DNA from: an uncultured Pelagibacteraceae bacterium
Lineage (GTDB): Bacteria; Pseudomonadota; Alphaproteobacteria; Pelagibacterales; Pelagibacteraceae
DNA: 64,000 nucleotides
Direction of reading: 5' to 3'
Assembly (NCBI GenBank): GCA_902607115.1
Contig: CACLIZ010000003.1
Coordinates: forward strand, 1-64,000
Positions within the stretch are counted from its first letter, which is position 1. The number at the start of each line of letters is the position of its first letter. Made by a program: the position numbers and the translations under genes. The notes under the pieces were generated by a model. The model saw only the letters and a list, made by a program, of their open reading frames with translations, was not told the DNA's origin and searched no databases. Shown here piece by piece: positions 35,654-43,388 of this stretch.

Positions 35654-35943
35654 TTGCTATATTTTATTTAATTCTTCAAATTTTGAAACTTTACTCTTAT
35701 GTGGTTATTGCAAATGTTATTATAAGTTGGCTTGTAGCCTTTAATATTTTAAATACATCAAACAGATTTGTTTATGCAATATTAGAGTTTACTTACCGGT
35801 TAACGGAACCTTTTTTAAATAGAATAAGGAGATTTTTACCTAATCTTGGAGCTTTTGATATCTCACCGATTGTCCTTCTTTTATTGATATGGTTTATAGA
35901 AATGTGTATGAAGCTTTACATAGCACCAATAATATTTAATTAA
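35650..35943 (+). CDS. YggT family membrane protein
   Basis: The 97-residue protein is a typical YggT protein: a first helix (ILKLYSYVVIANVIISWLVAF), a linker with FTYRLTEPFLNRIRRFLPN, and a second helix (FDISPIVLLLLIWFIEMCMK). YggT family members are linked to osmotic stress and division-related functions in different bacteria, without a settled mechanism. It overlaps the mechanosensitive channel gene by 4 bases and precedes folD by 3 bases. Confidence 0.9.
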   Translation: MIAIFYLILQILKLYSYVVIANVIISWLVAFNILNTSNRFVYAILEFTYRLTEPFLNRIRRFLPNLGAFDISPIVLLLLIWFIEMCMKLYIAPIIFN

Positions 35944-35946
35944 TCC

Positions 35947-36789
35947 ATGATATTAATAGACGGAAAAAAAATTGCAGCTGAGTTAAGAGAAGAATTAAAA
36001 AAGGAAGTTTTAAGTTTAAAAACAAAACATAATAAAATTCCAGGACTAACAGTAGTTTTAATTGGAGATATGGCTCCAAGCCAAATTTATGTTCGCATGA
36101 AAGAAAAAGCTGCTAATGAAGTAGGTTTAAAATCAGAAGTAATTAAGTACCCAGAATCTGTAGAAGAAAAGACAGTTTTAGATAAAATTAAAGAACTTAA
36201 TAAAGATCACAGTGTATCTGGTATATTAGTTCAGTTACCTTTACCAAAACATATTGATAAGCAAAAGGTTATTGAAACTATCTTGCCAAGCAAAGATGTT
36301 GATGGATTTCATCCTATGAACGTTGGAAATTTATCATCAGGGTATGACAGTTCAATTCCATGTACTCCCCTTGGATGTTATTTGCTAATAAAAAAAATTG
36401 AACCTAATTTAAATGGAAAAAAAGCTGTCATAATAGGAAGATCAAATTTAAATGGAAAACCAATGACCCAACTTCTTTTAAAAGAAAATTGTACAGTTAC
36501 AATTACTCATTCTAAAACAAAAGATCTGAAAAGTGAGTGTTTAAAAGGTGATATTATAGTTGCCGCCGTAGGTATACCAAAACTTGTGAAAGGTGACTGG
36601 GTCAAAAAAGATGCAATAGTTATAGATGTTGGAATTAATAAAACTGAAAACGGCATTGTTGGAGATGTTGCATTTGATGAAGTTTCAAAAATTGCAAAAG
36701 CCTTAACACCAGTTCCGGGCGGTGTTGGCCCAATGACAATAGCATGTCTTCTAAAAAATACCATTGAGTGCTTCAAAAGATCTAATTAA
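35947..36789 (+). CDS. folD: Methylenetetrahydrofolate dehydrogenase/cyclohydrolase
   Basis: FolD interconverts methylene-, methenyl- and 10-formyl-THF, feeding purine synthesis and one-carbon oxidation. The 280-residue protein has PSQIYVRMKEKAANEVG with the catalytic Tyr and Lys, GILVQLPLPKHI, and PCTPLGCYLLIKK. The NADP loop is IIGRSNLNGKPMTQLLL, and the C-terminal motif is TPVPGGVGPMTIACLLKNT. It is the last gene of the hemC-hemD-mscS-yggT-folD plus-strand run. Confidence 0.97.
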   Translation: MILIDGKKIAAELREELKKEVLSLKTKHNKIPGLTVVLIGDMAPSQIYVRMKEKAANEVGLKSEVIKYPESVEEKTVLDKIKELNKDHSVSGILVQLPLPKHIDKQKVIETILPSKDVDGFHPMNVGNLSSGYDSSIPCTPLGCYLLIKKIEPNLNGKKAVIIGRSNLNGKPMTQLLLKENCTVTITHSKTKDLKSECLKGDIIVAAVGIPKLVKGDWVKKDAIVIDVGINKTENGIVGDVAFDEVSKIAKALTPVPGGVGPMTIACLLKNTIECFKRSN

Positions 36790-36820
36790 TTTTCACATTT
36801 AAATAATTTATAATTTTCTA

Positions 36821-38317
36821 ATGAAGTTATTTGTCATACTAGGAAATCAACTATTTCCGTTAAAACATTTAAATAATTTTAAAAATGACCATATTATTTT
36901 TATGGCCGAAGATCACCAGCTATGTACTTACGAAAAACACCATAAGTTAAAAATTTTATTATTTTTATCATCAATGAGATCATATGCAGACAATTTAAAA
37001 AAGAATAAATTTAAAATAGAATATTCAAATATTAATACTAGTGAATTTAAAAAAGACTATTTAGAAAAAATTCAAAAAACTATAAAATCTAAAAAAATAT
37101 CTGAGATTTCAAGCTTTGAAATAGAAGATAAATTTTTTGAAAAAAAAATAGAAGATTTTACAAAAAAAAATAAAATTAAATGGAATAAAATTCGCTCTCC
37201 TATGTTTTTAAATTCCAGAGAAGAATTTAATAATTATCTGTCAAAAAACAAAAGACCATTTATGGCTACTTTTTATAAAAGCTCGAGATTAAAACATAAT
37301 ATTTTGTTGAAAAAGGATAAAAATCCTGAGGGTAATAAATGGAGCTTTGATGAAGATAACAGAAAAAAACTTCCAAAAGACATTGAAATACCAAAGTTCC
37401 CAAAAATTTTAGAAACCAAACATACAAAAAATTTGAAACCAATTGTAGAAAAACTATTTAGAAATCATCCCGGTTCAACGAAAAATTTTTGGTTTGCTAC
37501 TGAATATAAAGATGTAGTTAAAATTTTTAATTTTTTTTTAAAAGAAAAATCAAATCTTTTTGGTGATTATGAAGATGCAGTGGATCAAAGAGATAATATT
37601 TTATTTCATAGCGCATTAAGCCCTTATATAAACCTTGGATTAATTACGCCTAGTTTTATTATTTCTAGGACTTTAGAATTTAATAAAAAAAATAAAATTA
37701 GAATTAACTCCTTAGAAGGATACATCAGACAAGTAATTGGTTGGCGTGAATTTATGAGAGGTATTTATCAAAATTATAGTAATGAAATGGAAAATAGAAA
37801 TTTTTTTAAACAAAATAGAAAAATGAAAGAGTCCTGGTATGAAGGTAATACAGGTTTGCCCCCACTTGATTATGCAATAAAAAATGCTTCAACTTATGGA
37901 TGGTCACATCATATTGAAAGATTAATGATTTTATCTAACATAATGAATCTTTGTGAAATTAAACCTAACATTGTTTACAAATGGTTTATGGAAATGTTTG
38001 TAGATTCCTCAGACTGGGTAATGGTTCCAAATGTATATGGAATGGGTTTATTTAGTGATGGAGGTATTTTTGCAACAAAACCTTACATTTGTGGTTCAAG
38101 TTATTTTATGAAAATGATGGATTTTAAAAAAGGAAATTGGTGTAACATAATGGATGGCTTGTATTGGAGATTTATTAAAAGAAATAGAACTTTTTTTTTA
38201 AAGAATCCAAGACTTTCAATGATGGTTCGAATATTTGATAAAATGAAAACTGAAAGAAAAAAATTAATTTTATACGAGGCAGAAAAATTTATAAATAAAA
38301 ATACTTATGGGGATTAG
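36821..38317 (+). CDS. Bacterial cryptochrome/(6-4) photolyase (FeS-BCP family) without the usual Fe-S cysteines
   Basis: The 498-residue protein belongs to the PhrB-type group. The N-terminal antenna-binding domain begins FVILGNQLFPLKHL with MAEDHQL, and the helical FAD domain follows. The His-His pair needed for (6-4) repair is at residues 363-364 in YGWSHHIERLMILSN. The C-terminal part has DSSDWVMVPNVYGMGLFSDGG. The family's [4Fe-4S] site uses four Cys including a CxxC before the LYW motif. Here that stretch (MDFKKGNWCNIMDGLYW) has only Cys441 and no CxxC, and no Cys lies near residue 348. It probably repairs UV lesions or senses light. It overlaps the next gene by 11 bases. Confidence 0.88.
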   Translation: MKLFVILGNQLFPLKHLNNFKNDHIIFMAEDHQLCTYEKHHKLKILLFLSSMRSYADNLKKNKFKIEYSNINTSEFKKDYLEKIQKTIKSKKISEISSFEIEDKFFEKKIEDFTKKNKIKWNKIRSPMFLNSREEFNNYLSKNKRPFMATFYKSSRLKHNILLKKDKNPEGNKWSFDEDNRKKLPKDIEIPKFPKILETKHTKNLKPIVEKLFRNHPGSTKNFWFATEYKDVVKIFNFFLKEKSNLFGDYEDAVDQRDNILFHSALSPYINLGLITPSFIISRTLEFNKKNKIRINSLEGYIRQVIGWREFMRGIYQNYSNEMENRNFFKQNRKMKESWYEGNTGLPPLDYAIKNASTYGWSHHIERLMILSNIMNLCEIKPNIVYKWFMEMFVDSSDWVMVPNVYGMGLFSDGGIFATKPYICGSSYFMKMMDFKKGNWCNIMDGLYWRFIKRNRTFFLKNPRLSMMVRIFDKMKTERKKLILYEAEKFINKNTYGD

Positions 38318-38657
38318 AGTTTTTTTTAACAATTCATGTAGTGTTTGTAGATTGGAAATAAACCATTATAAAAAAATTTCTGATAACAATTTAGAATGGA
38401 TAGATATTACGAATAATAAAAATGCTTTAAAAATTACTTCAAAAACTCAAGAGGAGCTACTTAGAAGACTTCATGTAATTGACAATGGAAAGGTGATTGG
38501 TGGAGCAAAAGCATTTATTATAATTTGGTCAAAAATTCCAAAGTATAAATTTTTATCAAAATTGTTTTCAATAAAACCTTTTTTTTTAATTTTTCATTAT
38601 ATATATGAATTTGTCGCATACTTTTTATTTTTAAAAAATAAAAGTCAACTCAAATGA
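38307..38657 (+). CDS. DCC-family thiol-disulfide oxidoreductase (DUF393)
   Basis: The 116-residue protein carries a CxxC in FFNNSCSVCRLEINHY at the N-terminus, matching the DxxCxxC-type motif of the DCC/DUF393 family, and the central NGKVIGGAKAFIIIWSKIP typical of it. The C-terminal 40 residues are hydrophobic. The first D of the DCC name is N here. The function is probably redox but unproven. It sits between the photolyase gene and DUF2256 with overlaps at both ends, so it is likely translated as part of one unit. Confidence 0.87.
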   Translation: MGIRVFFNNSCSVCRLEINHYKKISDNNLEWIDITNNKNALKITSKTQEELLRRLHVIDNGKVIGGAKAFIIIWSKIPKYKFLSKLFSIKPFFLIFHYIYEFVAYFLFLKNKSQLK

Positions 38658-38779
38658 AAAAGCAAAATTTACCATCAAAAATTTGTTCTATTTGCAAACA
38701 ATCTTTTGTATGGCGAAAAAAATGGAGATTAAATTGGGAAAGAGTAAAATATTGTTCTAAAAAGTGTGCATCTAGGTAA
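38654..38779 (+). CDS. DUF2256 small zinc-ribbon protein
   Basis: A 41-residue ORF starts in an ATGA overlap with the DCC gene. It contains two Cys pairs, KICSICKQSF and YCSKKCASR, with the WRKKWRLNWERVKYCSKKC stretch characteristic of DUF2256. The four Cys probably bind one zinc. DUF2256 genes commonly travel with cryptochrome/photolyase genes, which fits this location. The last 8 bases overlap the end of the convergent photolyase-like gene. Confidence 0.9.
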   Translation: MKKQNLPSKICSICKQSFVWRKKWRLNWERVKYCSKKCASR

Positions 38780-39917
38780 ATTTCTGAATTATTTTAGGGA
38801 TGCAATTTTTGAAATTAAAAAAACCTTTATTGCAATACTGCCAAGAGAATTGATCTAATTTTCTATATAAAAATTGAATATTTTTTAATCCATTTAAATT
38901 TATAAAATCTAAATTTTCTCCAATAGAAGGATAAATAGCATATATATTTTCAGTGATATTTTTTATTTCATCTATATTTACTATTTCACATTTAATAGAT
39001 TTTTCTTCTAACCTTTTTTTTTGATCTTCTAAAAGATTAGATTTAAAGTTCATTACCTTTTTACTTAGATTGATTGTTCTATTGTTATTTTTATGATCAA
39101 TTAATAGAATTTTTCTAAATTTATTATCCTTAAAATCAGTAATTTCGAATGATAGGTTATTTTCAAAAATTAATAATGTTTTATTCTCCAAAATTTCAAC
39201 ATTAGCAAAATCTCTATTGTTAATAGAATAAGCTTTTTCACTTAATACTGGTGTAGCATTTTCATTAAGTTTAATATTTTGAAATCTGTTATTGGTAAAC
39301 TTTTTAATATTCCATTCACTCGCAAGATAATGCTTTCCTTGAGTTTGTATTCCGGCAACCCATCTCCATCCCATTGTGTTTGATGCAGCATCTCCGTCAC
39401 AAAGATTTTGCATGAAAAATTCCGCTCCTAATTGCCATGGTAAGTTTAAAGTAAAAATCCAAATACTAGCAAACCACATTCTTGCATGATTATGTAAATA
39501 ATTCTCTTCTTTAAGCTCATTTACCCAATAATCAAAACATTCAATATTTGTTTTACCATCAATTGCCTTTAAATATTTCTCATTATTTTTAAAATTTTTT
39601 TTTATTTTTTTTAAATCATTTAAATAATCTGTCCAGACATTTGGTCTTAACTCTAACCAACCTTTCCAATAAACTCTCCATAAAACTTCTTGTATAAATT
39701 TCTCACTTTTTATAAATGAATATTTTTTTAAGGATTTGTTGATTATTTCTTTTTCAGTAATTATTCCATGAGATACATATGGTGATAGACAAGAAATATT
39801 TGCTCTTTGATTGGGCCCATAATCAAAATTTCTTAGCTTAGAATATTCTATAAGATTTTCTTCAATAAAATTATTTAATTTTTCAATGGCAAAACTTCTT
39901 GACGGTTCAAAATTCAT
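38772..39917 (-). CDS. Photolyase/cryptochrome-like protein with FAD domain at the N-terminus
   Basis: The 381-residue protein starts directly with the photolyase FAD-binding helical domain: RANISCLSPYVSHGIITEKE, FIQEVLWRVYWKGWLELRP, HNHARMWFASIWIF, and LCDGDAASNTMGWRWVAG (Asp174 begins the DGD motif). No antenna domain precedes it. After residue about 235 comes an alpha/beta-like region (RKILLIDHKNNN, a long helix with FKSNLLEDQKKRLEEKSIKC, then EIVNIDEI) that could be a permuted antenna-like domain. It would bind FAD, but repair activity is uncertain. It is the distal gene of a minus-strand operon with the SDR and PsiE genes. Confidence 0.82.
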   Translation of the reverse strand: MNFEPSRSFAIEKLNNFIEENLIEYSKLRNFDYGPNQRANISCLSPYVSHGIITEKEIINKSLKKYSFIKSEKFIQEVLWRVYWKGWLELRPNVWTDYLNDLKKIKKNFKNNEKYLKAIDGKTNIECFDYWVNELKEENYLHNHARMWFASIWIFTLNLPWQLGAEFFMQNLCDGDAASNTMGWRWVAGIQTQGKHYLASEWNIKKFTNNRFQNIKLNENATPVLSEKAYSINNRDFANVEILENKTLLIFENNLSFEITDFKDNKFRKILLIDHKNNNRTINLSKKVMNFKSNLLEDQKKRLEEKSIKCEIVNIDEIKNITENIYAIYPSIGENLDFINLNGLKNIQFLYRKLDQFSWQYCNKGFFNFKNCIPKIIQKFT

Positions 39918-39929
39918 ATTTTGAATTTT

Positions 39930-40043
39930 TTATTTTATAATTAAGTACGAAATTAGAACTAACCAGAAAAATGCATAATAATAGTAAATATATTTACTAG
40001 CAAATTTTGATGAAATAAAATTTTTATTTTTATTTTTTTTCAT
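39930..40043 (-). CDS. 37-residue single-helix membrane protein
   Basis: A short ORF starts in a one-base overlap with the stop of the upstream SDR gene. It encodes a basic N-terminus (MKKNKNKNFISSKFASKY) and one hydrophobic aromatic helix (IYYYYAFFWLVLISYLIIK). It ends 12 bases before the start of the photolyase-like gene. The tight fit in the operon argues that it is translated. No family recognised. Confidence 0.55.
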   Translation of the reverse strand: MKKNKNKNFISSKFASKYIYYYYAFFWLVLISYLIIK

Positions 40044-40750
40044 TAAATAGAAGACCTTCCACCATCTACTCCAATTATTTGTCCAGTTATCCATGAACTT
40101 TCATCAGTAAGTAAAAATCTAGCCATTGCAGCAGCATCTTTTCCTTCGCCAATTCTTTTCATAGGATGCGCTTTTGCAATGCTTTCAGCCATAATAGTAT
40201 TTTTTAACAATGGCTGAGCAATTTTCGAATTAGTCAGACTTGGAGCTATACAATTTACTCTAATATTTGGAGCAAACTCAGCCGCAAGAGAAATTGTTAA
40301 ACCTTCAACAGCAGCTTTAGTAGATGCTATAATTGAATGGTTAGTAAAACCTCTTTTAACAGCAACGGTAGAAAATAATATTATTGAACCTTTGTTTTTT
40401 TTTAAACTATCTTGATAAGCTTTAATTACTTCAACAGCAGAATAAAGATTTAATTTCATACATTTTTGAAAATCACTTTCATTAACCATTTTAAGAGGTT
40501 TTAAATCAATCGAACCTACACAATATGCAATTCCTTTTATTTCACTAATTTCGGATTTTATTTTATTAATAAAATTATTTTCTAGAACATCTACAACTGA
40601 ATATGAACATTTTAATTTGTCTGACAAAGATTTTACTTCTTCTTCATTTCTAGCCACTAGATGAATATCTTGATCTGTATTATATAATTGGTTTGCCAAA
40701 TTAGAACCAATAGCACCAGTTGCTCCAAAAATTAAATATTTAGCAGTCAT
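40043..40750 (-). CDS. Short-chain dehydrogenase/reductase-family protein lacking the catalytic Tyr
   Basis: The 235-residue SDR has the cofactor loop GATGAIGS (residues 9-16), a YCVGSI strand in place of NNAG, and the C-terminal ITGQIIGVDGGRSS. Around the active site, S127 (ILFSTVAVKRG) and K145 are present. The usual Tyr of YxxxK is Ile141 (in HSIIASTKAAVEGL). It may bind NAD(P)H without classical dehydrogenase chemistry. It lies in a minus-strand operon with PsiE and the FAD-first photolyase-like protein. A redox partner role is speculative. Confidence 0.88.
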   Translation of the reverse strand: MTAKYLIFGATGAIGSNLANQLYNTDQDIHLVARNEEEVKSLSDKLKCSYSVVDVLENNFINKIKSEISEIKGIAYCVGSIDLKPLKMVNESDFQKCMKLNLYSAVEVIKAYQDSLKKNKGSIILFSTVAVKRGFTNHSIIASTKAAVEGLTISLAAEFAPNIRVNCIAPSLTNSKIAQPLLKNTIMAESIAKAHPMKRIGEGKDAAAMARFLLTDESSWITGQIIGVDGGRSSI

Positions 40751-40761
40751 TTTTAATAAAA

Positions 40762-41151
40762 TTACTTACGAATTTTTTTTGGTTTTATTCCAAGTTTATC
40801 ACTATGTCTTAATCTTAAAATTACTATAGCTGATGCTATAAGTACTATAGCTACAGCCTCATAAACTAATCCAGATGGATCCATTTCTTTACCTTGTAGT
40901 ATTATAAATCGAGATAATGCAGTAATTGCAATAAGTAAAGGTAAGGTAATACTTATTGATTGCTGATGCCAAAAAATTCTTACCATTGCTAATACTTCTA
41001 AGTACAGAAACATTAACAACAAGTCAGCTAAAGTAACAGATTGATTTAAAAACATTGTTTTTATTTCAATTCCAACAGCAATTACTGTGCTTAAAAGAAT
41101 TATTGATAGTAAAGTTAGCTGTAGGTTTTTAGTAATATTTTCCATACTCAT
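40762..41151 (-). CDS. PsiE-family (phosphate-starvation-inducible) membrane protein
   Basis: The 129-residue protein has about four membrane helices and the PsiE-like pattern LADLLLMFLYLEVLAMVRIFW and ISITLPLLIAITALSRFIIL, ending in a basic tail (KPKKIRK). PsiE family proteins have no established biochemical role. It is the first gene of the minus-strand operon that continues into the SDR and photolyase-like genes, 11 bases before the SDR start. Confidence 0.85.
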   Translation of the reverse strand: MSMENITKNLQLTLLSIILLSTVIAVGIEIKTMFLNQSVTLADLLLMFLYLEVLAMVRIFWHQQSISITLPLLIAITALSRFIILQGKEMDPSGLVYEAVAIVLIASAIVILRLRHSDKLGIKPKKIRK

Positions 41152-41191
41152 TTACTACCAGTATTTTAAAATTAATTCTCAATCTTTGTTA

Positions 41192-41243
41192 TTTTTGTCG
41201 CAGACAAAAATAAATACATCGTATTTCTCAAACTGCGACAAAA
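41192..41243. promoter_or_regulatory. Nested inverted repeats in a divergent intergenic region
   Basis: TTTTGTCGCAG (41193-41203) and CTGCGACAAAA (41233-41243) form an 11-base perfect inverted repeat 29 bases apart. The left arm is itself part of a perfect 8-base hairpin TTTTTGTC-GCA-GACAAAAA (41192-41210). The two pairings exclude each other. The element lies between the minus-strand psiE operon and the plus-strand gene at 41261 and could be a paired operator or a switchable RNA structure. Confidence 0.5.
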
Positions 41244-41260
41244 TATAAATGTAAAAAATT

Positions 41261-41518
41261 TTGAATAAGAAAGAAACCATTATAGTTAACACTTTCCCTA
41301 TGTTTAAAATTATAATTATATATGAGTTCTTCTTTTTTTTATTTTGGAACATAATTTATTTTGGAGCTGACCTTAAAGATTTTGCAAGTAGCGCGTCTCT
41401 AGCGTTTATATACTACATATTGACATCTATGGCTTTAGGCTGGGTGTTAATTTATGTGATGAGGTTTACATTTGGTAACATTCCTGACCCAAGAGAAGTT
41501 GCTAAAAAAAAGAAATAA
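41261..41518 (+). CDS. Small two-helix membrane protein, unknown function
   Basis: The frame starts at a TTG and encodes 85 residues; an in-frame ATG at 41300 would give 72. Neither has a convincing ribosome-binding site. The protein has two hydrophobic helices (FKIIIIYEFFFFLFWNIIYF and ASLAFIYYILTSMALGWVLIYVM) and a conserved-looking tail FGNIPDPREVAKKKK. No family recognised. It stands alone between the psiE operon and argG. Confidence 0.6.
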   Translation: MNKKETIIVNTFPMFKIIIIYEFFFFLFWNIIYFGADLKDFASSASLAFIYYILTSMALGWVLIYVMRFTFGNIPDPREVAKKKK

Positions 41519-41546
41519 TTAATTAGACTTTATTAATATTAATAAT

Positions 41547-42722
41547 TTATTTAAGTTTTTTCTTATGAAAGTTAATGAAGTTCTCAATATTCTTTTTATT
41601 AAATGTTTTATTTTCTTCAAAAGAAACTTTTTTCATTGAGTAGGCACCGCTATTAGTAATTCTTGATTGAATAGTAATATTGCCCTTATAAAGCTTTAAT
41701 CTAACTGAGCCATTTACTTTACTCCTTTTTAAATCAACAATTTTTTGAAGTTTCAATCTTTCTTTTGAATACCAATATCCATTGTAAATTAGCTCTGCAT
41801 ATCTAGACATTATCGTATCTTTTTTATGCATAGTTTCTTTATCTAAAGTTACAGAATCAATTGCTCTATGTGCATTAATTAAAAGTGTTCCTCCTGGAGT
41901 TTCATAAACCCCTCTTGATTTTATTCCAATAAATCTATTTTCAACTAAATCAACTCTACCAATTCCATTTTTACCTGCTAGTTGGTTTAATTTTTCTAGA
42001 AGTTTAGAGGGAGAAAGTTTTTTACCATTTATTCCAACAGGGTCACTATTTTTAAAATTAATTGTTACATGAGTACCTTTATTCGGAGCTTTTTCTGGAG
42101 AAACTGTTCTTCGAAAAATAAATTCTGGTGCAGAATTTTTTGGATTTTCTAAAACTTTACCTTCAGTTGATGTATGAAACAAGTTATCATCAATAGAGAA
42201 AGGTGGTGCACCCTTCTTATCTTTTGGTATCGTTATCCCATGTTTTTTTGCATAATTAATTAAATCAGTTCTTGATTTTAATTTCCAAATTCTCCAAGGA
42301 GCAATGATTTTTATTTTTGGTCCAAAATAATGATAGCCTAACTCAAATCTTACTTGGTCATTTCCTTTTCCTGTCGCGCCATGGGATACAGCATAAGCCT
42401 TATATTTTTTAGCAGTTTTTATCTGATCTTTTGCAATTAAGGGTCTGGCTATCGATGTACCCAACAGGTACACACCTTCATAAATTGCATGGCCTCTTAT
42501 CATTGGAAAAACATATTCTTTAACAAATATGTTTTTTAAATCTTTTATAATTATTTTTTTTACACCTAGTTTTTTTGCATTTTTAATTATTTTTTTTTTA
42601 TCTATTTCTTGTCCAATATCAGCAGTATATGCTATAACTTCTGCTTTATAATTTTCTTGAAGCCATTTTAAAATTATAGATGTATCCAGTCCCCCAGAAT
42701 ATGCTAAGACTATTTTTTTCAT
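41547..42722 (-). CDS. argG: Argininosuccinate synthase
   Basis: ArgG joins citrulline and aspartate using ATP in arginine synthesis. The 391-residue protein opens with the PP-loop IVLAYSGGLDTSIILKWLQE. It has the citrulline/aspartate-binding stretch SHGATGKGNDQVRFELGYHY, the LIAKDQIKTAKKY segment, and PGGTLLINAHRAIDSVTLDKE. The product is unusually lysine-rich, in line with genome AT bias. It follows the 2OG oxygenase gene with no gap. Confidence 0.96.
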   Translation of the reverse strand: MKKIVLAYSGGLDTSIILKWLQENYKAEVIAYTADIGQEIDKKKIIKNAKKLGVKKIIIKDLKNIFVKEYVFPMIRGHAIYEGVYLLGTSIARPLIAKDQIKTAKKYKAYAVSHGATGKGNDQVRFELGYHYFGPKIKIIAPWRIWKLKSRTDLINYAKKHGITIPKDKKGAPPFSIDDNLFHTSTEGKVLENPKNSAPEFIFRRTVSPEKAPNKGTHVTINFKNSDPVGINGKKLSPSKLLEKLNQLAGKNGIGRVDLVENRFIGIKSRGVYETPGGTLLINAHRAIDSVTLDKETMHKKDTIMSRYAELIYNGYWYSKERLKLQKIVDLKRSKVNGSVRLKLYKGNITIQSRITNSGAYSMKKVSFEENKTFNKKNIENFINFHKKKLK

Positions 42723-43388
42723 TTATATCGATTTAATCGGCTTGCCATTCTCCATTATAAAAACTTGAACATTGGCAGATATAATAATTCTATCTTCTTT
42801 ACCATCGTAAGGATAAGAACCATGCATTAAGTGACTTGGCCAAATATACATTCTTCCCTCTTCTGGATTAAAATTTGCACTTAAAAATTTATTATAATAA
42901 GAACCAAAATCTAAAGTTCCTCTACTTGGAGTAGGTTTTTGAAAATATGTGCCTCCATTTGTTATAGATCCATCCTCTCCAATTTGAACATAATATACAC
43001 AACACCAGCTACATTGACCGTGTGCGTGAGGAGTAACAAATCCTCCTTTTTCATAGTGTACAAACCATGAGTCAACAAATGTTACACCTATTTCAGGTTT
43101 TCCAAATAAATTCAAATAATCTTTGTTGGCTTCTTTAGCGGTTGCAAAAAAACTTTTAGACATAAAATTTTTAAATAGATTATCTAGTGTTTCATTCTTT
43201 TGTAGATGTAAATCATATTTACTTTCATATAATTTATAATTTTCACCGCTTTTGTTACCAATGGGATTATTTTTTTTATATTTTTCGAAATACTTTATCA
43301 ATTCTTTTTTTATTTTTGAGTGATCAGAGTTATAAAAACTACCAAATAAAGTTGGCCACAAATATTTAAATTTATTTTGCTCTGTCAT
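42723..43388 (-). CDS. Putative 2-oxoglutarate/Fe(II)-dependent oxygenase
   Basis: The 221-residue protein has a cupin-like oxygenase core. SWFVHYEKGGFVTPHAHGQC supplies an iron-binding His, and CVYYVQIGEDGSITNG and PTPSRGTLDFGSY follow. The second His and the 2OG-binding Arg are in MYIWPSHLMHGSYPYDGKEDR. This matches the small bacterial family annotated as putative 2OG-Fe(II) oxygenases; the substrate is unknown. It sits between an IalB-like gene (one-base overlap at 43388) and argG, without functional hint. Confidence 0.82.
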   Translation of the reverse strand: MTEQNKFKYLWPTLFGSFYNSDHSKIKKELIKYFEKYKKNNPIGNKSGENYKLYESKYDLHLQKNETLDNLFKNFMSKSFFATAKEANKDYLNLFGKPEIGVTFVDSWFVHYEKGGFVTPHAHGQCSWCCVYYVQIGEDGSITNGGTYFQKPTPSRGTLDFGSYYNKFLSANFNPEEGRMYIWPSHLMHGSYPYDGKEDRIIISANVQVFIMENGKPIKSI

